NCBI RefSeq assembly: GCF_001399675.1
Contig: NZ_LJCO01000048.1
Span: 50,684-114,683, forward strand
DNA: 64,000 nt
Source: Paenalicyclobacillus ferrooxydans
GTDB lineage: Bacteria; Bacillota; Bacilli; Alicyclobacillales; Alicyclobacillaceae
Direction: 5' to 3'
Within the stretch, counting starts at the first letter, position 1. Every line of letters begins with the position of its first letter. A program made the position numbers and the translations under genes. The notes beneath the pieces were generated by a model. The model saw only the letters and a program-made list of their open reading frames with translations, did no database searches and was not told the origin of the DNA. Of this stretch, positions 1 to 8,858 are shown one piece after another.

Positions 1-1
1 A

Positions 2-187
2 AACTACCTCTTGGAGGTGGGGTTACTTGACGAAGAGGCGGATGCAGCGATTCGCAAGGACGTTATGAATGAAGTGAATGCTGCGACGGCCTATGCGGAG
101 TCAGCCGCTCAGGCAGATCCGTCTACTTTGATGAAGTACGTCTATGCAGAGGAGGAGAGTCGGAATGGCGACAAAACTGTACATTGA
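2..187 (+). CDS. bkdAA: Branched-chain 2-oxoacid dehydrogenase E1 alpha subunit, C-terminal end (partial)
   Basis: Only the last 61 codons are present; the gene starts before the window. The frame reads NYLLEVGLLDEEADAA at the left edge and stops with TGA at 185-187. The acidic C-terminal helix (LLDEEADAAIRKDV) is typical of thiamine-diphosphate-dependent E1 alpha subunits. The assignment rests mainly on position: it overlaps the start of a clear E1 beta gene by 23 bases, a usual sign of translational coupling. With E1 beta it would form the alpha2beta2 decarboxylase that removes CO2 from branched-chain 2-oxoacids. No catalytic residues are visible in this fragment. Confidence 0.75.
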   Translation, partial: NYLLEVGLLDEEADAAIRKDVMNEVNAATAYAESAAQADPSTLMKYVYAEEESRNGDKTVH

Positions 188-1148
188 GGCCATCCACGAT
201 GCCCTGTATGACGAAATGAAACGTGATGATCGCGTTTTTGTGCTTGGAGAAGACGTTGGCGTCCGCGGCGGCGTATTCCGGGTGACGACAGGGTTGCAGG
301 AAGAATTTGGTGAATATCGTTGTCTTGATTTCCCGTTGACTGAGTCCGCGATTGTGGGTGTCGCGATTGGAGCGGCAGCAGCAGGCATGATTCCTGTTGC
401 TGAGATTCAATTTGCAGACTTTATCATGCCTGCTGTGAATCAAATCATTTCAGAAGCCGCAAAGATGCGCTATCGTTCCAACAATGACTGGAGCAGCCCA
501 ATCGTGGTCCGTGCTCCATACGGCGGGGGGGTCCACGGCGCACTCTATCATTCTCAGAGTGTCGAGGCCATTTTTGCACACGTCCCAGGGCTAAAGATTA
601 TCACCCCGTCCACACCATACGACGCGAAAGGCCTGTTAAGATCGGCGATTCGCGATCCAGACCCAGTGCTCTTCTTTGAGCACAAAAAACTGTATCGTTC
701 CATCAAGGGAGAAGTCCCGGACGGGGACTACACTGTTGAAATCGGAAAAGCGAATGTCGTGCGCGAAGGCGACGACATCACGGTCATTTCCTATGGATAT
801 GCACTGCACCTAGTGCTTGAAGCCGCAGAGGAACTCGAAAAGCAAGGATACCAAGCTCATGTACTCGACCTTCGTACACTTCGTCCACTGGATGAGGAAG
901 GCATTCTTGATGCTGCCAGGAAGACCGGCAAGGTTTTGATTGTCCATGAAGACAATAAAGTATCCGGCATTGGCGCTGAGGTATCCGCCATTATTGCGGA
1001 GCACGCGATGTTTGACCTTGACGCACCGATTGGCCGTCTGGCAGGGCCAGAGGTTCCAGCCATGCCGTTTAACCCCGTGCTTGAAAAAGCGTACATGTTG
1101 TCTGCTGACAAGGTGTTTCAGGCCATGCATCGACTTGCCCGGTTCTAA
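165..1148 (+). CDS. bkdAB: Branched-chain 2-oxoacid dehydrogenase E1 beta subunit
   Basis: A 327-residue E1 beta subunit, full length for the family. It begins MATKLYIEAIHDALYDEM and carries the conserved stretches GEDVG, TESAIVGVAIGAA, FADFIMPAVNQI, RAPYGGGVHGALYHSQS and LDLRTLRPLD. The middle section is nearly word-for-word that of Bacillus BkdAB as I remember it, which favours the branched-chain enzyme over pyruvate or acetoin dehydrogenase. ATG 165 is chosen because GGAGGAGAG lies 5-6 bases upstream; an earlier in-frame ATG at 144 lies before that site. Together with E1 alpha it decarboxylates the 2-oxoacids of Val, Leu and Ile, supplying starters for branched fatty acids and propionyl-CoA precursors. 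Confidence 0.93.
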   Translation: MATKLYIEAIHDALYDEMKRDDRVFVLGEDVGVRGGVFRVTTGLQEEFGEYRCLDFPLTESAIVGVAIGAAAAGMIPVAEIQFADFIMPAVNQIISEAAKMRYRSNNDWSSPIVVRAPYGGGVHGALYHSQSVEAIFAHVPGLKIITPSTPYDAKGLLRSAIRDPDPVLFFEHKKLYRSIKGEVPDGDYTVEIGKANVVREGDDITVISYGYALHLVLEAAEELEKQGYQAHVLDLRTLRPLDEEGILDAARKTGKVLIVHEDNKVSGIGAEVSAIIAEHAMFDLDAPIGRLAGPEVPAMPFNPVLEKAYMLSADKVFQAMHRLARF

Positions 1149-1222
1149 TCCGAACGAGGGCTCAACTTGTCCTCTTGCAGACCAAACCGATAGACCAGTA
1201 AGTTGCTGAAAGGGTGAAGTGA

Positions 1223-2578
1223 ATGCCAGACATCAAGATGCCACAACTCGGAGAGAGTGTCACTGAAGGCACGATTGGGAAATGGCTGAAAGCCGTTGGC
1301 GATCCAGTAAGCAAATATGAGCCAATTGCTGAGGTGATCACCGATAAGGTCACCGCAGAGGTGCCGTCAGATTTTGACGGGATTATGGCTGAACTACTGA
1401 TCGCTGAAGGGGACACGGTTAAAGTTGGCACGGTCATCTGCCGCATTGAGACCGAAGTGGATGCATCGGGTAATCATGCTGCAGAAGCAGACCAAGTGAC
1501 ACCAGGTCATCCGAAGGAAGCATCCAGCGATGAAGCAACTCGAAGTAACGGTTCTCTTGTCAAACAACGAATGGCGGAAGTTCCAACTGACACAGGCGAA
1601 CGGCCAATAGGACGCTTTTCACCCGCTGTACTACGGATTGCGGAAGAGAAAGGAATCGACCTCAGTCGAGTGACCGGAACCGGTGAAGGTGGGCGGATTA
1701 CCCGTAAGGACGTTCTCGCGTACGCAGAGGCATCTGCAGGTGCCGCAGCCTCTGCTGCCAGCCAAGGCGTGGATTCGACTGCGCTTTCAGCAACAGAGGT
1801 CCGTTCTGACGCTGCCATATCCATTCCCGCAACCGAGGTTCCGTCTTCCGGCGCAGGAACAAGAACTGCTCCTCATGACGATGAGGAGTGGGTCACACCG
1901 TCACCCATCCGCAAAACGATTGCCAAGCGGATGGTTGAGAGCAAGCACAATGCCCCGCATGCCTGGACGATGGTGGAAGCGGATGTCACGTCTTTATCCC
2001 ATTTCCGTACCCGTATGAAGGCAGACTTCAAGCGTCGCGAAGGCATTGATCTGACATATTTACCGTTTTTCATCAAAGCAGTTGTCGAAGCCGTCAAACG
2101 TTATCCCATCATGAACGCCTCATGGATAGATGACAAAATCGTGATGCACAAACGCATCAATATCTCGATTGCGGTGGCAACAGACGACGCACTGGTGGTC
2201 CCTGTGATTCACGATGCGGACAGGCTGAGTATCGCAGGGTTAGCGCACAAGGTGAACGAGTTGGCAGCGAAGGCACGGTCCGGACGACTCACCATGGCTG
2301 ATATTGAGGGCGGTACGTTTACCGTGAACAATACCGGAGCATTCGGTTCGGTTTTATCGCAGCCGATTTTGAACTCACCTCAGGCTGGCATCCTGTCTGT
2401 CGAATCGATTGTTAAACGCCCCGTCGTCGTTGAGGGAGATGCCATCGCCGTTCGAAGTATGGTGAATCTTTGCTTATCGCTCGACCATCGGGTACTCGAC
2501 GGTTGGGTAGCAGGACAGTTTCTACGGGCAGTTCGTGAGCGTCTGAGCGCCTTTGACGATAACACGGTGTTGTACTAA
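1223..2578 (+). CDS. bkdB: Branched-chain 2-oxoacid dehydrogenase E2 (dihydrolipoyl acyltransferase)
   Basis: A 451-residue E2 acyltransferase with the three standard parts. The N-terminal lipoyl domain (about 1-78) has the lipoyl-lysine K42 in ITDKVTAEV. A peripheral E1/E3-binding domain lies at about 131-168 (SPAVLRIAEEKGIDL...GRITRKDVL). The C-terminal catalytic domain (from about 220) ends with the HxxxDG motif as DHRVLDGW, His422 and Asp426. The linkers are rich in Ala, Ser and Glu. It transfers the branched acyl group from the lipoyl arm to CoA and forms the core of the complex. It starts 74 bases after bkdAB and is followed by a terminator, so it is the last gene of the operon. No E3 gene follows; E3 is probably upstream of the window. 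Confidence 0.93.
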   Translation: MPDIKMPQLGESVTEGTIGKWLKAVGDPVSKYEPIAEVITDKVTAEVPSDFDGIMAELLIAEGDTVKVGTVICRIETEVDASGNHAAEADQVTPGHPKEASSDEATRSNGSLVKQRMAEVPTDTGERPIGRFSPAVLRIAEEKGIDLSRVTGTGEGGRITRKDVLAYAEASAGAAASAASQGVDSTALSATEVRSDAAISIPATEVPSSGAGTRTAPHDDEEWVTPSPIRKTIAKRMVESKHNAPHAWTMVEADVTSLSHFRTRMKADFKRREGIDLTYLPFFIKAVVEAVKRYPIMNASWIDDKIVMHKRINISIAVATDDALVVPVIHDADRLSIAGLAHKVNELAAKARSGRLTMADIEGGTFTVNNTGAFGSVLSQPILNSPQAGILSVESIVKRPVVVEGDAIAVRSMVNLCLSLDHRVLDGWVAGQFLRAVRERLSAFDDNTVLY

Positions 2579-2609
2579 TCAATCAATTTACAGGTTGGAT
2601 TGACGAGAC

Positions 2610-2640
2610 AAGGATGGCACTGTTTGCCATCCTTTGATTT
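2610..2640 (+). terminator. Terminator after bkdB
   Basis: A perfect 10-bp stem (AAGGATGGCA / TGCCATCCTT, loop 2620-2624) is followed by TTTGATTT. It separates the bkd operon from lipA. Confidence 0.75.
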
Positions 2641-2661
2641 CGTGGAGGGATGTTTTACACT
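2634..2661 (+). promoter_or_regulatory. Candidate SigA promoter for lipA
   Basis: TTGATT (2634-2639), a 16-base spacer and TACACT (2656-2661) lie directly at the end of the bkdB terminator, 46 bases before the lipA start. Motif match only. Confidence 0.45.
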
Positions 2662-2706
2662 AGAAAAGAGCCTCGGCAAGCGGTCACGCAGAAAGGAAGG
2701 GTACAT

Positions 2707-3687
2707 ATGGTTGAATCCAAACTCATCGAGAAGCAGCGTACCAAAGAAGCCAAGATGAGAGAGCAAGCTGCGAATCGGCCGGAGTGGTTAAAAGTCCACT
2801 TAAAAACAGGTCCAAACTACAGGGACCTGAAAGGTCTCATGCGCGGACAGGCGCTGCATACGGTCTGTGAGGAAGCGCGGTGTCCGAACATATACGACTG
2901 CTGGGAGCATCGAACGGCGACGTTCATGATTCTTGGAGATATCTGCACAAGAGCCTGCCGATTTTGTGCCGTCACGAGTGGACGGCCGACACACCTCGAT
3001 CTTGAAGAGCCTGCACGCGTGGCAGATACGGTTGTCAATATGGGCCTGCAGCATGCCGTTATCACGAGTGTAGCCCGGGATGACCTTGAAGACGGGGGAG
3101 CTTCCGTGTTTGCCGCCACCATCCGTGCAATTCGCGAACGGTCCCCAGAGTGTGGAGTGGAAGTCTTGATTCCCGATTTCATGGGACGCCTGGAAGACCT
3201 GCAAACAGTGTTGGATGCATCGCCTGATATTTTGAATCACAATATCGAGACCGTTCGCCGTCTTTCCGACTCTGTGCGCTCGAAGGCCAAGTACGACAGG
3301 ACCCTTGAACTTTTGCGCCGGTCCAAAGAACTGCGACCGGACATCAGAACCAAGTCCAGCATCATGGTAGGCCTCGGAGAAACTGTTGAAGAAGTGCTCG
3401 AGGCCATGGATGATTTACGTTCAGCAGGCGTAGACATATTGACGGTCGGCCAGTATTTACAGCCGACGAAAAAGCACTTGTTGGTGGAAAAATTCTACAC
3501 CCCAACGGAGTTTCTGAAGTTCCGGGGTGAAGGATTGCAGCGAGGATTTGCACATGTAGAGTCAGGGCCACTGGTTCGCAGCTCGTACCATGCTCATGAG
3601 CAAGTTCAGCGGGCGGGTGGACTGCCAATTCAGTCCCTGTCACAGGAAGCAAAAGACAGAGCACTGGAAGCTGGCGGCATGGCATGA
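2707..3687 (+). CDS. lipA: Lipoyl synthase
   Basis: A 326-residue radical-SAM enzyme that inserts two sulfurs into protein-bound octanoyl groups to make lipoyl cofactors. Both [4Fe-4S] sites are visible: the auxiliary cluster C54-x4-C59-x5-C65 ([13 protein letters not shown]) and the SAM cluster C80-x3-C84-x2-C87 (CTRACRFC). The family-typical VGLGE and TVGQYLQP motifs follow. ATG 2707 is used because AAGGAAGGG lies just upstream; an in-frame ATG at 2650 lies in the promoter region. The N-terminus is about 25 residues longer than in Bacillus LipA. lipB follows with overlap or near-overlap, so the pair is an operon. Its substrates in this window are BkdB, OdhB and GcvH. Confidence 0.96.
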   Translation: MVESKLIEKQRTKEAKMREQAANRPEWLKVHLKTGPNYRDLKGLMRGQALHTVCEEARCPNIYDCWEHRTATFMILGDICTRACRFCAVTSGRPTHLDLEEPARVADTVVNMGLQHAVITSVARDDLEDGGASVFAATIRAIRERSPECGVEVLIPDFMGRLEDLQTVLDASPDILNHNIETVRRLSDSVRSKAKYDRTLELLRRSKELRPDIRTKSSIMVGLGETVEEVLEAMDDLRSAGVDILTVGQYLQPTKKHLLVEKFYTPTEFLKFRGEGLQRGFAHVESGPLVRSSYHAHEQVQRAGGLPIQSLSQEAKDRALEAGGMA

Positions 3688-3713
3688 GTCTAGACAAGGA
3701 GGAGCGCAATCAG

Positions 3714-4388
3714 ATGGTTAACGTCGACGTTGTGTCCCTCGGGCGTCTTGATTATCAACAGGCGCTCTCCATACAGGAAGGACAGGCTGCAAAGCTGTTG
3801 GCCGGAGAGACTGAAGATCAGGTTGTCTATACGGTTGAACACCCTCCGACGATTACTGTAGGAAAGAATGGAACCAGAGACCACATTGTTGCCCCGGAAG
3901 CAACACTTGATGAACTCGGCTTTGCGGTGTACGACGTCGACCGCGGGGGAGATGTCACGTATCATGGACCAGGACAGTTGGTCCTCTACCCAGTGCTTCA
4001 CCTTGGTCCGTGGAATAATGACGTCAGCCGCTACGTTCGCATGCTGGAGCAGGTCGTGATCAACGCGCTCAAACACGTCGACGTTGAAAGCCGAAGGTTA
4101 GACGGATATCCCGGGGTCTGGGTCGGGAACGCAAAGGTATGTGCAATCGGAGCCAGGGTCAAAAAGCGAAAGAATGGTGAATTTGTAACGTCGCATGGCC
4201 TTGCACTCAATGTGACCACCGATCTGAGCCATTTTCAAACAATCGTTCCTTGTGGCATAGTGGACAAGGGAGTCACTTCTGTGCGTGAGTTGTTGACAAC
4301 CGAAGAAGTATCCTTATTTGAATGGGAACACCGGCTTTTGGACTCATTTGCTGATGTATTTCAGGTGTCACTCAACGAGAAGAGGTGA
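3714..4388 (+). CDS. lipB: Octanoyltransferase LipB
   Basis: A 224-residue LipB-type octanoyl-[ACP]:protein transferase. It contains RGGDVTYHGPGQLVLYP, the catalytic lysine K141 in GNAKVCAIG, and the catalytic cysteine C180 in FQTIVPCGI. ATG 3714 is preferred because AAGGAGG precedes it by about 11 bases. An alternative ATG at 3684 overlaps the lipA stop (ATGA) but has no good ribosome site. LipB moves the octanoyl group from acyl carrier protein to the lipoyl domain, and LipA then adds sulfur. Bacillus subtilis uses LipM/LipL instead of a LipB, so a true LipB here is a difference from that model. Confidence 0.93.
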   Translation: MVNVDVVSLGRLDYQQALSIQEGQAAKLLAGETEDQVVYTVEHPPTITVGKNGTRDHIVAPEATLDELGFAVYDVDRGGDVTYHGPGQLVLYPVLHLGPWNNDVSRYVRMLEQVVINALKHVDVESRRLDGYPGVWVGNAKVCAIGARVKKRKNGEFVTSHGLALNVTTDLSHFQTIVPCGIVDKGVTSVRELLTTEEVSLFEWEHRLLDSFADVFQVSLNEKR

Positions 4389-4393
4389 GTGAA

Positions 4394-4495
4394 ATGGGAT
4401 TGGCTGTGACGTCTACCATCATGGTCGTTATCATGTTTGTCGTCATGGGCGGTATCTGGGCCGCTGGCGGAATTGTCGGACGAGGTCGGAAATGA
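4394..4495 (+). CDS. Small single-span membrane peptide (33 aa), unknown
   Basis: A 33-codon frame starts 5 bases after the lipB stop. It has an AGAGGTGA ribosome site, a Val/Ile/Met-rich membrane span at about residues 5-20, a Gly-rich segment (GGIWAAGGIVG) and a basic tail (RGRK). The ribosome site, tight spacing and sensible topology favour a real peptide. I do not recognise a family. It could be a small subunit of a membrane complex or a chance frame. Confidence 0.5.
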   Translation: MGLAVTSTIMVVIMFVVMGGIWAAGGIVGRGRK

Positions 4496-4625
4496 TGCAC
4501 GGATAGCCAGGCACAATTGAGGAGGTACGCGCTTTCGGGGAATCTTGTCCGCATCACAAGCTCCTTTTGGCGCGCACCCCTCATCTGCTTGATGGGGCGA
4601 TCCTATGGAAGGGGGCGTATCTACG

Positions 4626-6284
4626 ATGTCTTTCGAAGAAAAATTGAATGATTGGCAGCGACGGACTGCAGCAGCTACCGACAAGCGGCCTGAACGAAAG
4701 TCAGAGTTCCTGAACCACTCAGACATTCCGATTCAGCGACTTTATACATCTCAAGATTCAGTTCAATCGGAAGAAGATTACCTTCAAAGACTTGGCTTTC
4801 CGGGTGAGTACCCATACACACGAGGTATCCAACCAACCATGTATCGTACGCGGTACTGGACCATGCGACAATATGCAGGGTTCGGGTCTGCTGAGGAGAC
4901 CAATACCCGATTTCGTTACCTGCTAGAGCAGGGGCAGACCGGACTCAGCACCGCCTTTGATTTGCCCACGCAGATTGGTTACGATGCCGACCACCCGATG
5001 TCGGTCGGTGAAGTGGGTAAAGTCGGCGTATCCATCTCTTCCATTGTGGATATGGATACATTATTGAACCAAATTCCGCTCGACAGAGTCAGCACGTCCA
5101 TGACGATAAATGCACCGGCCTCGGTTTTGCTGGCGATGTATCTGGTCGTTGCAGAGCGTCAGGGTGTACCTTGGCAAAAAGTATCCGGGACCATCCAGAA
5201 TGATATTTTGAAAGAATACGTTGCTCGTGGAACGTATATTTTTCCTCCGAAGCCTTCAATGCGTTTGATTACAGATATCTTTGACTTTTGTGCGCGCGAA
5301 GTACCGAACTGGAATACGATCTCAATCAGCGGCTATCACATTCGTGAAGCAGGGTCAACAGCGGTGCAAGAAGTTGCTTTTACGCTCGCAAACGCAATTG
5401 CGTATGTTGAAGCTGCCACAAAGGCTGGCCTCCAGATTGACAATTTTGCGCCTCGACTGTCCTTTTTCTTCAACGCACACAACGACTTCTTTGAAGAGAT
5501 AGCGAAATTTAGGGCTGCGCGCAGGATGTGGGCGAAAATCATGAAAGAGCGGTTTGGCGCAAAGAATCCGCGCTCGCTGCAGCTTCGTTTTCATACTCAG
5601 ACAGCGGGTAGTACGCTCACCGCCCAACAACCGGACAACAATGTGGTCCGCGTGACCGTCCAAGCTATGGCTGCAGTGCTCGGCGGGACTCAGAGCCTTC
5701 ATACGAATTCGAGAGACGAAGCTCTTGCCTTGCCAACCGAAGCGTCGGCAAGGCTGGCTCTGCGTACGCAGCAGATTCTTGCTCATGAAAGCGGACTCAC
5801 GGACACCATTGATCCACTCGGTGGCAGTTATTACGTGGAAGCTTTAACAGATGCGTTGGAGGCAAAGGCATGGCAATACATCGAATACATTGATGGACTC
5901 GGAGGTGCCGTCGAGGCCATCACTGAGGGATATATGCAACAGGAGATACACAGAGCGGCCTACGACACACAACAGGCGATTGAACGCGGTCAGCAAGTTG
6001 TTGTTGGGGTCAATCAATTTACCACGGCTCGCGAGCCTGAACCTGAGCTTTTACGTGTGGATCCACAACTTGGCAGGAAGCAGACTGAGAGCCTTGCCAA
6101 GCTCCGCAGCGAGCGTCCTGTTGAACCGCACCGCAGAGCACTGGCCAAACTTAAAGAGACCGCTGAGGGGACGGGCAACTTGATGCCAGTCGTGATTGAC
6201 GCAGTACGCGCCTACGCGACCATCGGCGAAATTTGTGATGTCCTGCGAGATGTGTTCGGAGAATATCGCCCGAGCGTATTTTGA
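4626..6284 (+). CDS. mutA: Methylmalonyl-CoA mutase, large (catalytic) subunit
   Basis: A 552-residue acyl-CoA mutase catalytic subunit without its own B12 domain, which is supplied by the next gene. It shows the (beta/alpha)8 substrate-domain motifs [63 protein letters not shown] and GGTQSLHTN. The overall wording resembles isobutyryl-CoA mutase large subunits. However, the two residues that select methylmalonyl-CoA in the Propionibacterium enzyme (Tyr89, Arg207) align with Y73 ([15 protein letters not shown]) and R213 ([10 protein letters not shown]), so methylmalonyl-CoA is the likely substrate. It interconverts (R)-methylmalonyl-CoA and succinyl-CoA. ATG 4626 follows GGAAGGGGG at good spacing; an ATG at 4605 lies upstream of that site. 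Confidence 0.9.
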   Translation: MSFEEKLNDWQRRTAAATDKRPERKSEFLNHSDIPIQRLYTSQDSVQSEEDYLQRLGFPGEYPYTRGIQPTMYRTRYWTMRQYAGFGSAEETNTRFRYLLEQGQTGLSTAFDLPTQIGYDADHPMSVGEVGKVGVSISSIVDMDTLLNQIPLDRVSTSMTINAPASVLLAMYLVVAERQGVPWQKVSGTIQNDILKEYVARGTYIFPPKPSMRLITDIFDFCAREVPNWNTISISGYHIREAGSTAVQEVAFTLANAIAYVEAATKAGLQIDNFAPRLSFFFNAHNDFFEEIAKFRAARRMWAKIMKERFGAKNPRSLQLRFHTQTAGSTLTAQQPDNNVVRVTVQAMAAVLGGTQSLHTNSRDEALALPTEASARLALRTQQILAHESGLTDTIDPLGGSYYVEALTDALEAKAWQYIEYIDGLGGAVEAITEGYMQQEIHRAAYDTQQAIERGQQVVVGVNQFTTAREPEPELLRVDPQLGRKQTESLAKLRSERPVEPHRRALAKLKETAEGTGNLMPVVIDAVRAYATIGEICDVLRDVFGEYRPSVF

Positions 6285-6325
6285 CGGCTGGAAAGCGGGC
6301 ATGCGGGAAACAAGGAGGGAGCTTC

Positions 6326-7186
6326 ATGGGTCATCCGATTCGCGTTTTGGTCGCGAAACCTGGCCTTGACGGGCACGACAGGGGTGCCCTCGTGATTGCA
6401 CAAGGTTTGCGGGACCAAGGGATGGAAGTCATTTATACCGGATTGCGTCAAACCCCTGCACAGATTGTTTCTACAGCCCTTCAGGAAGACGTTGCATGCA
6501 TCGGATTGTCAAGTCTAAGCGGTGCGCACATGCAACTGTTTCCCGAGGTGGCACGACTCCTCAAGGAACAAGGGGCAGAAGACATTCTGCTTGTTGGAGG
6601 CGGCGTTATCCCGGAATCAGACATCCCCGATTTGATAGATGCCGGTATAACCGGGATTTTTACACCAGGGACGCGTATTGAAGACGTGGCACGTTTTATC
6701 CGAGAGCACGTCCGTGAGTCTGATGCAAAGCTCAGCGCTGTCGACGGCATCTTGCCCGGTATCTTAGGCATTGATCACATCGGGATCGCTGTGGCTGACG
6801 TTTCGAGCGCGCTTTTATTTTATACACGAGGTCTGGGCCTTGTGACCAGTCACGAAGAGATTGTCGCTGACCAAGGCGTTCGGACAGTATTTTTACCTGT
6901 GGGAGAGACTCACATCGAACTCTTGGAACCAACGAGCGACGAGAGTCCGATTGCCAGGTTTCTTGCAAAACACGGTCCAGGGCTCCATCATATCGCGTAT
7001 CGTGTTGCGTCCGTGGAAGCGGCGCTGGAACATGCACGAGAATTGGGGTACCGCTTGATCGATGAAAAGCCTCGCCTAGGCGGACGCGGTAAACTCATCG
7101 CATTCTTGCATCCGAAATCATCCGGCGGGGTTCTAACGGAACTTTGCCAGCACACCGACGAGTCAGAGGAGGGTGGCAGCTCATGA
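6326..7186 (+). CDS. Fusion: methylmalonyl-CoA mutase B12-binding subunit + methylmalonyl-CoA epimerase
   Basis: A 286-residue two-domain protein. Residues 1-135 are a cobalamin-binding domain with the base-off motif D15-x-H17-x2-G20 (PGLDGHDRG), SSLSGAH and the glycine stretch VGGGVIP. Residues about 147-285 are a glyoxalase-fold methylmalonyl-CoA epimerase starting [10 protein letters not shown], with likely metal ligands H151, E198, H222 and E272; the H222-E272 spacing equals that of the Propionibacterium enzyme. A short linker (SAVDGILPG) joins them. The same polypeptide would carry the mutase B12 half and supply its (R)-substrate. ATG 6326 follows AAGGAGGG by 6 bases. Its stop overlaps the next start (ATGA), indicating coupling. 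No stop or frameshift separates the two domains. Confidence 0.9.
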   Translation: MGHPIRVLVAKPGLDGHDRGALVIAQGLRDQGMEVIYTGLRQTPAQIVSTALQEDVACIGLSSLSGAHMQLFPEVARLLKEQGAEDILLVGGGVIPESDIPDLIDAGITGIFTPGTRIEDVARFIREHVRESDAKLSAVDGILPGILGIDHIGIAVADVSSALLFYTRGLGLVTSHEEIVADQGVRTVFLPVGETHIELLEPTSDESPIARFLAKHGPGLHHIAYRVASVEAALEHARELGYRLIDEKPRLGGRGKLIAFLHPKSSGGVLTELCQHTDESEEGGSS

Positions 7187-8727
7187 TGGAAGATAAGCTG
7201 TACGATTTGCAGGACAGGCGCCGTAAAGCAGAACTCGGAGGCGGCGACCAGCGCATTCTGGCCCAGCACGAGAAGGGAAAATACACAGCCAGAGAACGGA
7301 TCGAACTGCTTCTCGATGAAGGGAGTTTCCGCGAACTGAACGCCTTTTCAGCGACGCGGACCCGCTACTTTGGCATGGACACAGTGGATGCTCCTGGTGA
7401 AGGAGTTGTCACTGGTTATGGGACAGTCGATGGACGCACCGTCTACGTATTCGCACAAGACTTTACGGTCTTTGGCGGTGCCCTTGGAGAAGTACATGCT
7501 GAAAAAATCGTAAAAGTGATGGATCTCGCTGCAAAAAATGGAGCACCTATCATCGGGCTGAACGATTCTGGCGGTGCCAGAATCCAGGAGGGCGTCGTTT
7601 CACTCGATGGATATGGACACATTTTCTACAGAAACTCGATTTATTCCGGGGTTATTCCACAAATATCCGTCATCATGGGGCCGTGCGCGGGCGGGGCCGT
7701 CTATTCGCCTGCTATCACGGATTTTATCTTCATGGTTGAAGGGACAAGCCAGATGTTTATCACCGGCCCCAAAGTGATAGAAACTGTGACTGGAGAGAAG
7801 ATTACCAGTGAAGGACTCGGCGGTGCACGTGTCCAGGAGAGCGTCAGCGGCGTAGCACACTTCACCGGACAGTCGGAAGAGGAAGTTCTTCAAGAAGTCA
7901 GACGGCTGCTCAGCTTCCTGCCGTCCTCACATACGGAAAATGCGCCCCGTCTCGAGTCCAGCGCTGAGTTGACGTTAGACGAAACGCTGCTAGAGATTGT
8001 GCCGGTGGACGGAACGAAAGTCTACGACGTCAAGGACGTCATCGTACGGCTGGTTGACGAAGGAGACTTTCTGGAAGTCCAACCGTTGTTTGCGCGCAAC
8101 GCCGTTGTCGGTTTCGGACGCATCGGCGGACACACCGTCGGCATGATTGCGAACCAGCCGAAGTTCCTCGCCGGGGGACTCGACATCGATTCGTCGGACA
8201 AGATCGCGCGTTTCATTCGATTTTGCGACTCGTTTAACATCCCGCTCATCACGCTGGAAGATGTGACAGGGTTCATCCCAGGCGTGAAGCAGGAACACGG
8301 TGGCATCATTCGCCACGGCGCAAAAATCCTGTACGCCTATTCAGAAGCGACGGTGCCGAAAATTACCGTGATTCTGCGCAAAGCTTACGGCGGTGCGTAC
8401 GTGGCACTGAACAGCAAGGCGATTGGCGCTGACCTCGTCTACGCCTGGCCGGCATCAGAGATCGCGGTGATGGGACCGGAGGGCGCTGCAAATATCATCT
8501 ACGCCAGAGAAATCGCCCAATCAACCGATCCCGTTGCAGCCCGCAACGCACGTATCACCGAGTACCGGGAACAGTTTGCAAATCCGTATGTTGCTGCGGG
8601 TGCAGGAATGGTCGATGACGTCATCGACCCGAGAGAGACAAGGATCAAACTGTTTGAAGCCATTGAGTTACTTCAAAACAAGTGGGAGACACGACCACCT
8701 AAGAAGCACGGAAACATCCCTTTGTAG
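7183..8727 (+). CDS. pccB: Propionyl-CoA carboxylase beta / methylmalonyl-CoA carboxyltransferase subunit
   Basis: A 514-residue biotin-dependent carboxyltransferase (crotonase fold, two tandem halves). Family stretches include [49 protein letters not shown] and, in the C-terminal half, [19 protein letters not shown] and [14 protein letters not shown]. It carboxylates propionyl-CoA to (S)-methylmalonyl-CoA, which the preceding epimerase domain inverts. The start is either ATG 7183 or ATG 7186; 7183 is taken because it overlaps the upstream stop and GAGGAGGGT lies about 9 bases before it. No biotin carboxylase or biotin carrier gene is in the window, so those subunits must come from elsewhere. 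In Bacillus the orthologue is annotated MmdA (YqjD). Confidence 0.93.
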   Translation: MMEDKLYDLQDRRRKAELGGGDQRILAQHEKGKYTARERIELLLDEGSFRELNAFSATRTRYFGMDTVDAPGEGVVTGYGTVDGRTVYVFAQDFTVFGGALGEVHAEKIVKVMDLAAKNGAPIIGLNDSGGARIQEGVVSLDGYGHIFYRNSIYSGVIPQISVIMGPCAGGAVYSPAITDFIFMVEGTSQMFITGPKVIETVTGEKITSEGLGGARVQESVSGVAHFTGQSEEEVLQEVRRLLSFLPSSHTENAPRLESSAELTLDETLLEIVPVDGTKVYDVKDVIVRLVDEGDFLEVQPLFARNAVVGFGRIGGHTVGMIANQPKFLAGGLDIDSSDKIARFIRFCDSFNIPLITLEDVTGFIPGVKQEHGGIIRHGAKILYAYSEATVPKITVILRKAYGGAYVALNSKAIGADLVYAWPASEIAVMGPEGAANIIYAREIAQSTDPVAARNARITEYREQFANPYVAAGAGMVDDVIDPRETRIKLFEAIELLQNKWETRPPKKHGNIPL

Positions 8728-8777
8728 AACAGTGAAAAGTGATAGAAAAGGCCTCGGATATGCGAGGTGCATCATCC

Positions 8778-8825
8778 ATCAAACTCAAACTCAATCAAAC
8801 TCAAACTCAATCAAACCCAAACCGA
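8778..8825 (+). repeat. Three tandem 16-base units (A/C-rich)
   Basis: The unit ATCAAACTCAAACTCA occurs twice exactly (8778-8793, 8794-8809) and a third time with changes (8810-8825). It lies in the gap between pccB and the M20 peptidase gene. Confidence 0.9.
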
Positions 8826-8858
8826 ATCTGGAAACGGTTGTAATGGAGCGAAGACAAC

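Noticed and set aside
4496..4625. Possible cobalamin riboswitch or leader peptide before the mutase gene
   Set aside because: No B12-box-like sequence was found. A GAGGAGGT ribosome-like site at about 4520 has only a short TTG frame behind it, too weak to report.
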